64,000 bases of DNA from Clavibacter sp. VKM Ac-2872 (GCF_015351105.1 NZ_JADKRR010000002.1:124001-188000); one strand, 5' to 3'. Counted from the stretch's first letter, positions 35,318 to 44,671 are shown. A program made the numbers and translations. Notes: generated by a model from the letters alone, not told the origin.

Positions 35318-36268
35318 GTGTCGACCCTCACCGGAACCCCCCTCGCCGCGCCCGACGCCGGCACCCCCGTCCGCGACGCCCCGGCGGACAAGACGCCCAA
35401 GCGCCGCAAGAGCGCCGGCGCCCCCCGCGAGCGCCGCAGCATCGTGCTCACGCTCGTCATGGCGCTGCTGCTCATCTACTCCGTGCTCCCCCTGTTCTGG
35501 CTCCTGGTCAACTCGACCAAGACGCAGGACGCGCTGTTCAGCTCGTTCGGCCTCTGGTTCTCGGGCGACTTCGCGCTGTGGGACAACATCCAGGGCGTGC
35601 TGACCTACGGCAACGGCGAGTTCGTCCGCTGGCTCGGCAACACGCTGATCTACGTGGTCGTCGGCGCGGGCGGCGCGACGCTGCTCGCCACCCTCGCGGG
35701 CTACGGCCTGGCGAAGTTCGACTTCCCCGGCAAGAAGATCGTGTTCGCGGTCGTGCTCGGCGCCGTCGCGATCCCCGGCACGGCCCTCGCGGTGCCGACC
35801 TTCCTGCTCTTCAGCCAGATGGGCCTCACGAACACCCCGTGGGCGATCATCCTGCCGTCGCTCATCAGCCCCTTCGGGCTGTACCTCATCTGGACCTACG
35901 CGGTCGACTCGGTGCCCGAGGAGATCCTCGAGGCGGCCCGGATCGACGGGTCGAGCGAGATCCGCACCTTCTTCACGATCAGCCTGCGGCTCCTCAGCCC
36001 CGGCCTCATCACGGTGCTGCTGTTCTCGATCGTCGCGACCTGGAACAACTACTTCCTCCCGCTGATCATGCTGAGCGACTCCCGCTGGTACCCCCTCACC
36101 GTGGGGCTCAACCAGTGGAACGCGCAGTCCACCACCGTGGGCGGCCAGCCGATCTACAACCTCGTCATCACGGGATCGTTCCTCGCGATCATCCCCATCG
36201 TGATCGCGTTCCTCTTCCTCCAGCGCTACTGGCAGTCCGGCCTCTCGGCCGGCGGCGTCAAGGCGTAG
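35318..36268 (+). CDS. Sugar ABC transporter permease, MalG/LacG type
   Basis: A 316-aa permease, GTG start 3 bp after the preceding stop. It has a hydrophilic, Pro/Lys-rich N-terminus of about 40 residues, then six helices with the EAA loop EAARIDGSSEIRTFF. It forms the heterodimeric channel with the upstream permease. Confidence 0.9.
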   Translation: MSTLTGTPLAAPDAGTPVRDAPADKTPKRRKSAGAPRERRSIVLTLVMALLLIYSVLPLFWLLVNSTKTQDALFSSFGLWFSGDFALWDNIQGVLTYGNGEFVRWLGNTLIYVVVGAGGATLLATLAGYGLAKFDFPGKKIVFAVVLGAVAIPGTALAVPTFLLFSQMGLTNTPWAIILPSLISPFGLYLIWTYAVDSVPEEILEAARIDGSSEIRTFFTISLRLLSPGLITVLLFSIVATWNNYFLPLIMLSDSRWYPLTVGLNQWNAQSTTVGGQPIYNLVITGSFLAIIPIVIAFLFLQRYWQSGLSAGGVKA

Positions 36269-36323
36269 TCCCCGACCCACCCCGCACGACCCTCACCACC
36301 ACGAAGAAGTGAAAGGCACCACC

Positions 36324-37676
36324 ATGTCCATCTCGTTCCCCCGCCGGGCGAAGCGCGCCATCGCGCTCGGCCTCGGCATCGTCCTCGCGGGCTCGCTCGC
36401 GGCGTGCTCGTCCGGATCGGGCGGCGCCAGCGCCGACTCCGCCTCCGCCGACGACCTCGCGAAGGCCCTCGACACGCAGTCCTCCATCACCGTCTGGGGC
36501 TGGGCCCCCGCGATCAAGCCGATCGCCGAGGCGTTCGAGAAGGAGCACCCGAAGATCACGGTCGACGTGCAGAACGTCGGCACCGGCGCCGACCAGTACA
36601 CGAAGCTCCAGAACGCCATCAAGGCGGGCAAGGGCGCTCCCGACGTGGCGCAGATCGAGTACTTCGCGATCCCGCAGTTCGCGCTCGGCAAGTCCCTCGC
36701 CGACCTCTCGGGCTACGGCTACACGGACCTCAAGGACCAGTTCACGGCGTCCACCTGGAACGCGGTCACCGAGGGCGACGCCCTCTACGCGCTGCCGCAG
36801 GACTCGGGCCCCATGGCGATGTTCTACCGCCAGGACATCTTCGACAAGTACCAGATCGCCGTCCCCACCACGTGGGACGAGTACGTGGCCGCCGCGGAGA
36901 AGATGCACGCCGCCGACCCGAACCAGTACATCACCAGCGACTCCGGCGACGCCGGCTTCACCACGAGCATGATCTGGCAGGCCGGCGGCCACCCCTACAA
37001 GGTCGACGGCGACAAGGTCACGATCGACATGCAGGACGCGGGCGCCAAGAAGTACACGGCCATGTGGAACCAGCTCGTCGCCAACGGCTCGCTCGCCCAG
37101 ACCCCCGGCTGGACCGACGAGTGGTTCCGGGGCCTCGGCGACGGATCCATCGCGACGCTGATCACCGGCGCCTGGATGCCCGGCAACCTCGAGGCGCAGG
37201 CCACCGCGGGCTCCGGCCAGTGGCGCGTCGCCCCCATGCCGCAGTACACCGCGGGTGACACCGCGACCGCGGAGAGCGGCGGATCCTCCATCGCCGTCAT
37301 GCAGCAGTCGACCAACAAGCTCGTCGCGGCGGAGTTCGCGAAGTTCACCACCGCGAACGAGGAGGGTCGCAAGATCTCCTTCGACGCCGGCGGCTTCCCC
37401 TCCACCACCGCGGATCTGAACAGCCCCGAGTTCCTGGGCGAGACCCCCGAGTACTTCGGCGGCCAGAAGATCAACGAGGTGCTCAGCGCGGCGTCGAAGG
37501 ACGTCGTCCCGGACTGGCAGTACCTGCCCTTCCAGGTCTACACGAACAGCATCTTCAGCGACTCGGCCTCGTCGGCGTACGCCAACGGCACCTCGCTCGA
37601 CCCCGTCCTCGAGGCGTGGGGCAAGGCGGCTGCCGAGTACGGCAAGCAGCAGGGCTTCACCGTCGACGTGAAGTAG
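36324..37676 (+). CDS. Extracellular sugar-binding lipoprotein of the ABC importer
   Basis: A 450-aa family 1 solute-binding protein. The signal peptide has lipobox LAAC (Cys29). The mature part begins with SITVWGWAPAIKPIAEAFEKEH, a classic SBP opening, and includes GAWMPGNLEAQ in the hinge/binding region. It should capture oligosaccharides and feed the two permeases. Ribosome binding site GAAAGG is 8 nt before the ATG. A hairpin follows the gene. Confidence 0.9.
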   Translation: MSISFPRRAKRAIALGLGIVLAGSLAACSSGSGGASADSASADDLAKALDTQSSITVWGWAPAIKPIAEAFEKEHPKITVDVQNVGTGADQYTKLQNAIKAGKGAPDVAQIEYFAIPQFALGKSLADLSGYGYTDLKDQFTASTWNAVTEGDALYALPQDSGPMAMFYRQDIFDKYQIAVPTTWDEYVAAAEKMHAADPNQYITSDSGDAGFTTSMIWQAGGHPYKVDGDKVTIDMQDAGAKKYTAMWNQLVANGSLAQTPGWTDEWFRGLGDGSIATLITGAWMPGNLEAQATAGSGQWRVAPMPQYTAGDTATAESGGSSIAVMQQSTNKLVAAEFAKFTTANEEGRKISFDAGGFPSTTADLNSPEFLGETPEYFGGQKINEVLSAASKDVVPDWQYLPFQVYTNSIFSDSASSAYANGTSLDPVLEAWGKAAAEYGKQQGFTVDVK

Positions 37677-37700
37677 CGACCAGCACGACCTGGACGACCC

Positions 37701-37734
37701 GAGGGGAGGTGCGACGCGAGTCGCGCCTCCCCTC
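37701..37734 (+). terminator. Hairpin between the binding-protein and GH35 genes
   Basis: A 15-bp stem with one G-T wobble and a GCGA tetraloop (37701-37715 with 37720-37734). It may attenuate read-through so that the binding protein is made in excess over the enzyme. Confidence 0.6.
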
Positions 37735-37768
37735 TCCCCTGCCACCCGCACTCCTGAGGACACGACAC

Positions 37769-39565
37769 ATGCCCGGCCTCCCCGCCACCAGCACCCGCTT
37801 CCGCATCGGCGCCGACGACTTCGAGCTCGACGGCCGCCCGCACCGCGTCATCGCCGGCGCGCTCCACTACTTCCGCGTGCACCCCGACCAGTGGGCCGAC
37901 CGGATCCGCAAGGCGCGCCTGATGGGGCTCGACACCATCGAGACGTACGTCGCCTGGAACGCGCACTCGCCCGAGCGCGGCGCGTTCGACACGAGCGCCG
38001 GGCTGGACCTCGGCCGCTTCCTCGACCTGGTGCACGCGGAGGGCATGCACGCGATCGTGCGGCCCGGCCCGTACATCTGCGCCGAGTGGGACGGCGGCGG
38101 GCTGCCCGGCTGGCTGTTCGAGGATCCCGCGGTGGGCGTCCGCCGCAGCGAGCCGCTGTACCTGGCCGCCGTCGACGAGTTCCTCCGCCGCGTGTACGAG
38201 ATCGTCGCGCCGCGGCAGATCGACCACGGCGGGCCCGTGATCCTCGTGCAGATCGAGAACGAGTACGGCGCCTACGGCGACGACGCCGACTACCTCCGCC
38301 ACCTCGTCGACCTCACGCGCGAGTCCGGCATCATCGTGCCGCTCACGACCGTCGACCAGCCGACCGACGAGATGCTCTCCCGCGGCAGCCTCGACGAGCT
38401 GCACCGCACGGGATCCTTCGGCTCGCGCGCCACCGAGCGCCTCGCGACCCTGCGCCGCCACCAGCCCACCGGCCCGCTCATGTGCAGCGAGTTCTGGGAC
38501 GGCTGGTTCGACCACTGGGGCGAGCACCACCACACGACCTCGGCCGTGGACGCCGCCGCCGAGCTCGACGCGCTGCTCGCCGCGGGCGCGAGCGTGAACA
38601 TCTACATGTTCCACGGCGGCACGAACTTCGGCTTCACGAACGGCGCCAACCACAAGGGCACCTACCAGTCGCACGTCACCTCGTACGACTACGACGCCCC
38701 GCTCGACGAGACCGGATCCCCCACAGCGAAGTTCTTCGCCTTCCGCGACGTGATCGCGCGCTACCGGACCGTGCCCGACGAGGTGCCCGCGGCGCGCGGT
38801 GACGCGCCCGCGTTCGAGGTCGCGTTCGACGCGGCCGTGCCGCTCGCGGACCTCGTGGCGGATCCCGCGGGCTGGCGCGCGACGGACGCCGTGCCGTCGA
38901 TGGACCAGCTCGGCGTCTTCCGCGGGTTCGCGCTGCACCGGGTGGAGCTGCCGGAGTCGACGCGCACGCGTGTGCTCGCGTTCGGCGAGGTGCGCGACCG
39001 GGCCGTCGTGTCGGTGGACGGCGTGCGCGTCGGCGTGATCCAGCGCGACCAGCACGAGACGGCCATCGCGGTGCCGCCCGGCCGGATCCTCGAGGTGCTC
39101 GTGGAGGACCAGGGGCGCGTGAACTACGGCGTGCGGATCGGCGAGGCGAAGGGGCTGATCGGGCCCGCGACGCTCGACGGCGCCGAGCTCACCGGGTGGG
39201 AGAGCCTGCCGCTCGAGCTGGGCGCGATGGCGGCGGCGGTATCCTCGGCCGCGTCGTTCGCCGTGGCCTCCGGCGCGGAGCCGGTCGCCTTCCTCGACGG
39301 CCCGGTGCTCGCGCACGCGTCCTTCGAGATGGACGCACCCGCCGACCTCTTCCTCGACACGCGCTCGTGGGGCAAGGGCGTCGCGTTCGTCAACGGCTTC
39401 GCGCTCGGCCGCTACTGGACCCGCGGGCCGCAGCACACGCTCTACGTGCCGGGGGCGCAGCTGCGCGCGGGCCGCAACGACCTGGTCGTGTTCGAGACGG
39501 GCGCGGCGGCGGATCCGGTCGTGGCGTTCCTGGCGCAGCCGGAGCTGGGGCACCTGGAGTCGTGA
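37769..39565 (+). CDS. GH35 beta-galactosidase
   Basis: A 598-aa enzyme. Family 35 landmarks are GALHYFR, RPGPYICAEWDGGGLPGWL, acid/base Glu165 in QIENEYG, nucleophile Glu241 in CSEFWDGWF, and YMFHGGTNFGFTNG. C-terminal beta domains follow (GKGVAFVNGFALGRYW is typical). No signal peptide is seen, so it acts on imported galactosides. With the ABC importer and LacI regulator it forms a galacto-oligosaccharide utilisation unit. TGAGGA is the ribosome binding site. Confidence 0.92.
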   Translation: MPGLPATSTRFRIGADDFELDGRPHRVIAGALHYFRVHPDQWADRIRKARLMGLDTIETYVAWNAHSPERGAFDTSAGLDLGRFLDLVHAEGMHAIVRPGPYICAEWDGGGLPGWLFEDPAVGVRRSEPLYLAAVDEFLRRVYEIVAPRQIDHGGPVILVQIENEYGAYGDDADYLRHLVDLTRESGIIVPLTTVDQPTDEMLSRGSLDELHRTGSFGSRATERLATLRRHQPTGPLMCSEFWDGWFDHWGEHHHTTSAVDAAAELDALLAAGASVNIYMFHGGTNFGFTNGANHKGTYQSHVTSYDYDAPLDETGSPTAKFFAFRDVIARYRTVPDEVPAARGDAPAFEVAFDAAVPLADLVADPAGWRATDAVPSMDQLGVFRGFALHRVELPESTRTRVLAFGEVRDRAVVSVDGVRVGVIQRDQHETAIAVPPGRILEVLVEDQGRVNYGVRIGEAKGLIGPATLDGAELTGWESLPLELGAMAAAVSSAASFAVASGAEPVAFLDGPVLAHASFEMDAPADLFLDTRSWGKGVAFVNGFALGRYWTRGPQHTLYVPGAQLRAGRNDLVVFETGAAADPVVAFLAQPELGHLES

Positions 39566-39672
39566 TCCGCGCCTCCGTGTGAGGGACGGGGGAAGTGGGT
39601 ACGGGCCGGGTGGGCGCGCGAGCGCCATCCGCCCGCGCATCCCCGCGGGCCGCCGACCCCGCGAGGAGACCC

Positions 39673-41163
39673 GTGACCACCGACACCGCACTCGACATCG
39701 ACGGCCTCATCGACCCCGCGGATGCCGAGGCCGGACCCGGGACGCTGCGGATCACGGATCCGCGTGACGGCTCGGTCGTCGGCGACATCGACGCGTCCAC
39801 GCCCGACGAGGTCGACGCCGCGGTGCGCCGGTCGATCGCCGCGTCCGCCGCGTGGGCCGCGATGCCGCCCGCGCAGCGCGGCCAGGCCGTGCGCCGGGCG
39901 GCCCACGCGCTCGCCGAGCACGCGGAGGAGCTCGCGGAGCTCAACGTCCGCGAGACCGGCAAGCCGCACGGCGACGCGCTGGGGGGCGTCGGCGCGGGCG
40001 TCGACACGCTGCTGCAGTACTCCGAGCTCGGGCCCGTGCACCGCGGGCGGTCACTCCTCGGCACGCTCCCGAACGTCGACTTCTCGGTGCCGCGGCCGCG
40101 CGGAGTCACGGTCGCGCTCACGCCGTGGAACGATCCCGTCGCGGTCGCCGCGGGGATCATCGGCGCCGCGCTCGTGATGGGCAACACCGTGGTCCACAAG
40201 CCCAGCGAGCGCTGCCCGCACACCGGGGAGCTGCTCGGCCGGATCCTCGCCGAGGCCCTGCCCGACGGCGTGCTCGTCTCCGTGGTCGGCGGCGGCGACG
40301 TCGGCGACCGGCTGGTCGCGCACGAGGACACGCGCGTGGTCGCGCACGTCGGATCCACCGCAGCAGGCGAGGCCATCGCGCGCCGCGCCGCCGGGACGCC
40401 CACCCACGTCATCCGCGAGAACGGCGGCAACGACCCGCTGCTCGTCGACGCCGGCGTGGATCCCGCGTGGGCCGCCGCGCAGGCCGCCCTCGGATCCTTC
40501 GCCAACGCCGGCCAGATCTGCACCTCGGTCGAGCGGATCTACGTGCACCGCGACATCGCCGACCGCTTCACCGCCGCGCTCGTCGCGGAGGCCGAGCGCT
40601 GGAACTCCTCCGGCGACCTCGGCCCGCTGGTCGACGGGCGCATGCGCGACGCCGTGCACGAGCAGGTCGCGGAGGCGCTCACCGAGGGCGCCCGCGCGCT
40701 CGTCGGCGGGCACGTGCCCGACGGCCCCGGATCCCGCTACCCGGCCACCGTGCTCGTCGACTGCACCGACGACATGACCGTGATGACAGCCGAGACGTTC
40801 GGCCCGGTCGCGGCCGTGCGCGTGGTCACCGACTTCGACGAGGCGCTCGCCCGCGCATCCGACGACCGCTACGGGCTCGCCGCGAGCGTGCTCACGGCAT
40901 CGATGGAGCACGCGCAGCGCGCCGCCGCCGAGCTGCCCGTCGGCACGATCAAGGTCAACGGCGTCTTCGGCGGCGCACCCGGCGGCGCCGCCCAGCCCCG
41001 CGGCCGCAGCGGATCCGGCTTCGGCTACGGCCCCGAGCTGCTCGACGAGATGAGCACCACGACCGTCGTGCACCTCGGGCTGCCGGTGCTCGACGCGGGC
41101 GCGGTCACCCCGGCCGAGGACGCCTCCGGTTCCGTGAGCATCGACGCGGGCGACGCGCGATGA
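39673..41163 (+). CDS. NAD(P)+-dependent aldehyde dehydrogenase family protein
   Basis: A 496-aa ALDH with catalytic Glu249 in IRENGGND and nucleophile Cys283 in NAGQICTS, plus TPWNDPV and the C-terminal FGYGPELLDEMSTT. The GTG start at 39673 follows GAGGAG. The substrate is unknown. Its stop overlaps the ATG of a second HldE (ATGA), which suggests a role in making or modifying a sugar rather than general aldehyde detoxification. Confidence 0.88.
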   Translation: MTTDTALDIDGLIDPADAEAGPGTLRITDPRDGSVVGDIDASTPDEVDAAVRRSIAASAAWAAMPPAQRGQAVRRAAHALAEHAEELAELNVRETGKPHGDALGGVGAGVDTLLQYSELGPVHRGRSLLGTLPNVDFSVPRPRGVTVALTPWNDPVAVAAGIIGAALVMGNTVVHKPSERCPHTGELLGRILAEALPDGVLVSVVGGGDVGDRLVAHEDTRVVAHVGSTAAGEAIARRAAGTPTHVIRENGGNDPLLVDAGVDPAWAAAQAALGSFANAGQICTSVERIYVHRDIADRFTAALVAEAERWNSSGDLGPLVDGRMRDAVHEQVAEALTEGARALVGGHVPDGPGSRYPATVLVDCTDDMTVMTAETFGPVAAVRVVTDFDEALARASDDRYGLAASVLTASMEHAQRAAAELPVGTIKVNGVFGGAPGGAAQPRGRSGSGFGYGPELLDEMSTTTVVHLGLPVLDAGAVTPAEDASGSVSIDAGDAR

Positions 41164-42707
41164 CCAGCGAGCTGCGCGGGATCATCGGCCTCCTCGCCGA
41201 GCGCCGGCCGACGGTCACGGTCATCGGCGACGTCATCCTCGACGAGTGGTGGCGCGGCCACAGCGACCGCATGACCCGCGAGGCGCCGGCGCCCGTCGTC
41301 GACGTGACCGAGCGGATCCAGTCGCTCGGCGGCGCCGCGAACACGGCCGTGAACCTCGCGAGCCTCGGCGGCACCGTGCGGATGGTCGGCCTCGTCGGCC
41401 AGGACGCCGCGGGCGACCGCGTGCGTGACCTGCTGCTGGCAGCCGGCGTCGACGTGTCCGGCCTCGTGCACTCGCCGCGCCTGCGCACCACCACCAAGAC
41501 GCGCATCGTGGGCGACGACCAGGTGATCGTGCGGGTCGACGACGTGCACCGCGGATCCGTGCACCGCGACGACGCGCGCGCCCTCGCCCGCGCCGCCCTC
41601 GAGGCGACCGCGGGCGTCGACGCCGAGATCGTCTCCGACTACGGCACCGGCACGCTGCACGGCGTGGTGCTCGAGTCGCTCGCCGCGCGCGCGAGCCGGC
41701 CCGGCCTCACGGTGGTCGACGCGCACGATCCCGCCATCTGGGCACCGCTCCGCCCCGACCTCATCACCCCGAACGCGGGCGAGGCCGGGCGCCTCGTCGA
41801 CCGGCCGCTCGCGCGCGACGAGGACCGGGCCGCGGTCGTCGCGTCGCTCGCCGACGCCGTGCTCGCCGCCGCCGGATCCGCGACCGCCGTCGTCACGCTC
41901 GACCGCGACGGCACCGTCGTGCTCGGGGCGGGCGAGCCGTACCGCACGCGCGCGCACCCGGTGCCCGAGAAGCAGGCGTCGGGCGCGGGCGACACGTTCG
42001 TCGCCGCCCTGACGCTCGCGCGCGCCGTGGGCCTCCCGCTCCCGGTCGCCGCCGACTTCGCGCAGGCCGCGGCCGACGTGGTCGTGCGCCTCCCCGGCAC
42101 CTCCGTCTGCTCCGCCACGACCCTCGCCGACCACCTCGGCGAGACGCGCTCGCGCACCGTCTCGCAGGCCGAGCTCGTGGACCTCGTGGCGGGCGAGCGC
42201 GCCGCGGGCCGCCGGATCGTCTTCACCAACGGCTGCTTCGACGTGCTGCACCGCGGCCACACCACGTACCTCCGCCAGGCCAAGCGCCTCGGCGACGTGC
42301 TCGTGGTCGCGCTCAACAGCGACGACTCGGTGCGGCGGCTGAAGGGATCCGACCGGCCGGTGAATACGGCCGAGGACCGCGCGGGCGTGCTGGCCGAGCT
42401 CTCCTGCGTCGACGTGATCACCGTGTTCGACACCGACACCCCCATCCCGCTGCTCGAGGCGGTGCGGCCCGACGTCTACGCGAAGGGCGGCGACTACACG
42501 CCCGAGATGCTCGACGAGACCGCGGTCGTGCGCGCGTACGGCGGCGAGGTGTCGATCCTCGGGTACGTGCCGTCGCAGTCGACGAGCTCGATGGTGGACC
42601 GGATCCGCGCGTCGGCGCCCGACCCCGGCTTCTCTCGGCCGGCGGGGACCGCCACCTCGGCGCCCGCGCAGCCCGCCGCACCTGCGGATCCTGACGGCTC
42701 CCCGTAG
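41160..42707 (+). CDS. hldE: Bifunctional heptose kinase/adenylyltransferase (HldE-like), copy 2
   Basis: A 515-aa protein. The PfkB kinase domain has IGDVILDEWWRG, SLGGAANTAVNLASLGG and GAGD at 275-278. The nucleotidyltransferase has TNGCFDVLHRGHTTYLRQA (HxGH 374-377) and LNSDDSVRRLKG. This copy keeps all canonical HldE motifs and looks more orthodox than the one at 21469. The final 35 residues are Ala/Pro-rich. Coupled to the aldehyde dehydrogenase by a 4-bp overlap. Confidence 0.9.
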   Translation: MTSELRGIIGLLAERRPTVTVIGDVILDEWWRGHSDRMTREAPAPVVDVTERIQSLGGAANTAVNLASLGGTVRMVGLVGQDAAGDRVRDLLLAAGVDVSGLVHSPRLRTTTKTRIVGDDQVIVRVDDVHRGSVHRDDARALARAALEATAGVDAEIVSDYGTGTLHGVVLESLAARASRPGLTVVDAHDPAIWAPLRPDLITPNAGEAGRLVDRPLARDEDRAAVVASLADAVLAAAGSATAVVTLDRDGTVVLGAGEPYRTRAHPVPEKQASGAGDTFVAALTLARAVGLPLPVAADFAQAAADVVVRLPGTSVCSATTLADHLGETRSRTVSQAELVDLVAGERAAGRRIVFTNGCFDVLHRGHTTYLRQAKRLGDVLVVALNSDDSVRRLKGSDRPVNTAEDRAGVLAELSCVDVITVFDTDTPIPLLEAVRPDVYAKGGDYTPEMLDETAVVRAYGGEVSILGYVPSQSTSSMVDRIRASAPDPGFSRPAGTATSAPAQPAAPADPDGSP

Positions 42708-42799
42708 ATCGCGCCGGTCCCCCTCCTCACTGCTCGACCTCGGGAGTCGACTCGACGGGCAGGCGACGCAGCCCGCATCCACCGACGAGAGGACACCCC

Positions 42800-42991
42800 G
42801 TGGCCATCAACCCCATCGAGCTCCAGAAGCACCTCAGCGGCCTCGACTACCCGGCGTCGAAGGACGCGATCGTGACGAAGGCGGAGGAGTCGGGCGCCGA
42901 CTCCGACACCCTCGACGCGCTCCGCGGCATCGCCGACAAGGAGTACGACGCGCCCACCGCGATCAACCAGGCGGTCTCCGACGCGAGCTGA
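42800..42991 (+). CDS. DUF2795 small protein
   Basis: A 63-aa protein (GTG start after GAGAGGA) matching DUF2795: HLSGLDYPASKDAIVTKAEESGAD then LDALRGIADKEYDAP. A common small acidic actinobacterial protein of unknown function. It has its own strong terminator. Confidence 0.85.
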   Translation: MAINPIELQKHLSGLDYPASKDAIVTKAEESGADSDTLDALRGIADKEYDAPTAINQAVSDAS

Positions 42992-43010
42992 TCCACGCCG
43001 CGCGACGCGA

Positions 43011-43042
43011 CGGCCCCGGCTCTCCTCGGAGAGCCGGGGCCG
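43011..43042 (+). terminator. Terminator hairpin after the DUF2795 gene
   Basis: A perfect 14-bp stem with CTCG loop (43011-43024 with 43029-43042), followed by TTCGGTTGTGTG. It lies between convergent genes and may serve both. Confidence 0.8.
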
Positions 43043-43060
43043 TTCGGTTGTGTGCGGTCG

Positions 43061-43228
43061 CTACTTCTCCGTCCTGATGCCCTTGAAGCTCCCGCCGGTC
43101 TTCTTGGCCTCCAGGAACCTGCCGGTGGAGGTGTCGCGCTTGATCCAGGTCCCGCTCGCGCCCCTGACCTGAGAACGTCCCGTCACGGCTCCCTGACGGG
43201 TTCCCCGTCCCGTGTTCTTCGCCATCAT
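43061..43228 (-). CDS. Small basic conserved protein
   Basis: A 55-aa protein starting at one of two tandem ATGs (43228 or 43225) after AAGGAG. It is Gly/Lys/Arg-rich with GTWIKRDTSTGRFLEAKK and ends FKGIRTEK. The WxKRDxxTGRF...K...FKGVR pattern recurs in small bacterial proteins of unknown role, often annotated only as hypothetical. A clear ribosome binding site and terminator support it being real. Confidence 0.7.
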   Translation of the reverse strand: MMAKNTGRGTRQGAVTGRSQVRGASGTWIKRDTSTGRFLEAKKTGGSFKGIRTEK

Positions 43229-43255
43229 GACTCCTTCGACATCGGTGCGTTCATC

Positions 43256-44599
43256 CTAGGCACGAGGCAGCACCCCGAGGTAGAGACCTACGGCGACTCC
43301 CAGTTGGGATAGGAGTGCCAGGAACAGCAGCCCCGAGGACACGAACCTCAGCCGCGAACCCAGCGTCGAAGGCTCGCGTGCCAGGAGCACGGAGGCCGCC
43401 AAGGCCGACGGACCGACGATCAGCGCGAGGTCCTTGAGCTGCGTCGGCGCCTCGTGGACGAGGGCGAGGGTGAGCAGTGCGAGCAGGACGAAGGCGAGGT
43501 AGGGAATGACCTGCAACCTCCGGAGGAACGCGAGACGGAACGTCAGTCGGATTCTGTAATCCCTGTCAGGGTCATGCGCGTACACCGCTCGGCTCTGCCC
43601 GTCCTCGCGGGATTGGAATGCCCCGTAGGCGTACGCCTTCGACGCGATCTGTCGTGCCGCGAAGTGGGAGATCCTCACGTTGGGGTCCGTGACCCGGAAG
43701 GTGAAGTGGTTCGTCTGGGCATCCGCGATGACCAACTTCTGCGAACCCGATCCTCGCAGGAGGGAGAGGCGGAGATCGCGGCGCTCGGAGTACTTGATCA
43801 GGAAGGGTTCGTCGAGCGGGACGCGCATGCCGACGATCAAGTCGAAGTCATTCCCGTAGTCGGCGAGGCTCACCAGGAGGTCGACTGCTTCGTCAGGCGT
43901 CTCGTCATCAGCGCGCTCCTCGGCATGCTCCAGCATCGCCCGGTACTCGCCGAGCACGGCCGTTGCGTCCGCCTCCGTGCTCACGACGCCGTTCGCGAAG
44001 AGCTCCGGGAGGACGATCGCGGGATTCTCCGGGGCCGAGTACCTGTCGAAGGCGTCCACGCGGGGGCGCAGGATCTCACGACAGGCCTCGCCGATGGCGC
44101 GCCACTGAGCGACGGCCTCGTGCGAAGGACGGTTGTCCAGACCCACGTCGAGGTATTCCTCGAGGTCGGCGACCCGTCCCTCCGCGAACCACTCCCCGGT
44201 GAAGCCCAAGATCGCGGTGATCAATTCGAGGAGTCCATCGGAGACCTCGTGGCCGCACGCGTGCGAGAGCGTCGCGATGTAGAGAGCCTGCCGGCGGCCG
44301 ATCTCGACGCGCGGCAGCAGCCATGCTTCTCCGAGAGGTCCTTCGATGTCGAAGTCCACGAGGGGGCCGCGAGGGACAGGCGCGACGTTAATCGCCACGA
44401 GCGCATGCGTGTCGCCCCCGTCGACGAACTCTGCCAGCAGCGACCGGAGAGGTGCCGCCTGCAGCGACCTGCGCCGCAGACAGGAGGTCGCCGAATCGAC
44501 GAGGATCTCCTCAACGACCCTCGTACGCCATTCCAACGGCCGTGAGAGGAGCACGACCGTGGCCTCCGGAACGTCGATGAGGTTTCGATCATGTGCCAT
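43256..44599 (-). CDS. Hypothetical protein with C-terminal membrane anchor
   Basis: A 447-aa protein that I do not recognise. About 350 soluble residues, rich in strands in the second half (LRLSLLRGSGSQKLVIADAQ, HFTFRVTDPNVRISHFA), are followed by three hydrophobic helices at the C-terminus (about 352-447). I chose the ATG at 44599 because GGAG lies 6 nt upstream. The longer frame from 44659 has no ribosome binding site. The gene lacks GGATCC and has milder GC bias than the core, suggesting accessory origin. Confidence 0.6.
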   Translation of the reverse strand: MAHDRNLIDVPEATVVLLSRPLEWRTRVVEEILVDSATSCLRRRSLQAAPLRSLLAEFVDGGDTHALVAINVAPVPRGPLVDFDIEGPLGEAWLLPRVEIGRRQALYIATLSHACGHEVSDGLLELITAILGFTGEWFAEGRVADLEEYLDVGLDNRPSHEAVAQWRAIGEACREILRPRVDAFDRYSAPENPAIVLPELFANGVVSTEADATAVLGEYRAMLEHAEERADDETPDEAVDLLVSLADYGNDFDLIVGMRVPLDEPFLIKYSERRDLRLSLLRGSGSQKLVIADAQTNHFTFRVTDPNVRISHFAARQIASKAYAYGAFQSREDGQSRAVYAHDPDRDYRIRLTFRLAFLRRLQVIPYLAFVLLALLTLALVHEAPTQLKDLALIVGPSALAASVLLAREPSTLGSRLRFVSSGLLFLALLSQLGVAVGLYLGVLPRA

Positions 44600-44671
44600 C
44601 AGAGGCTCCACTTCGTCTCTCCATGACGCGTCTCCGTGAGGCGGGACGCGGATCTGCATGAGGTCGAGAAG

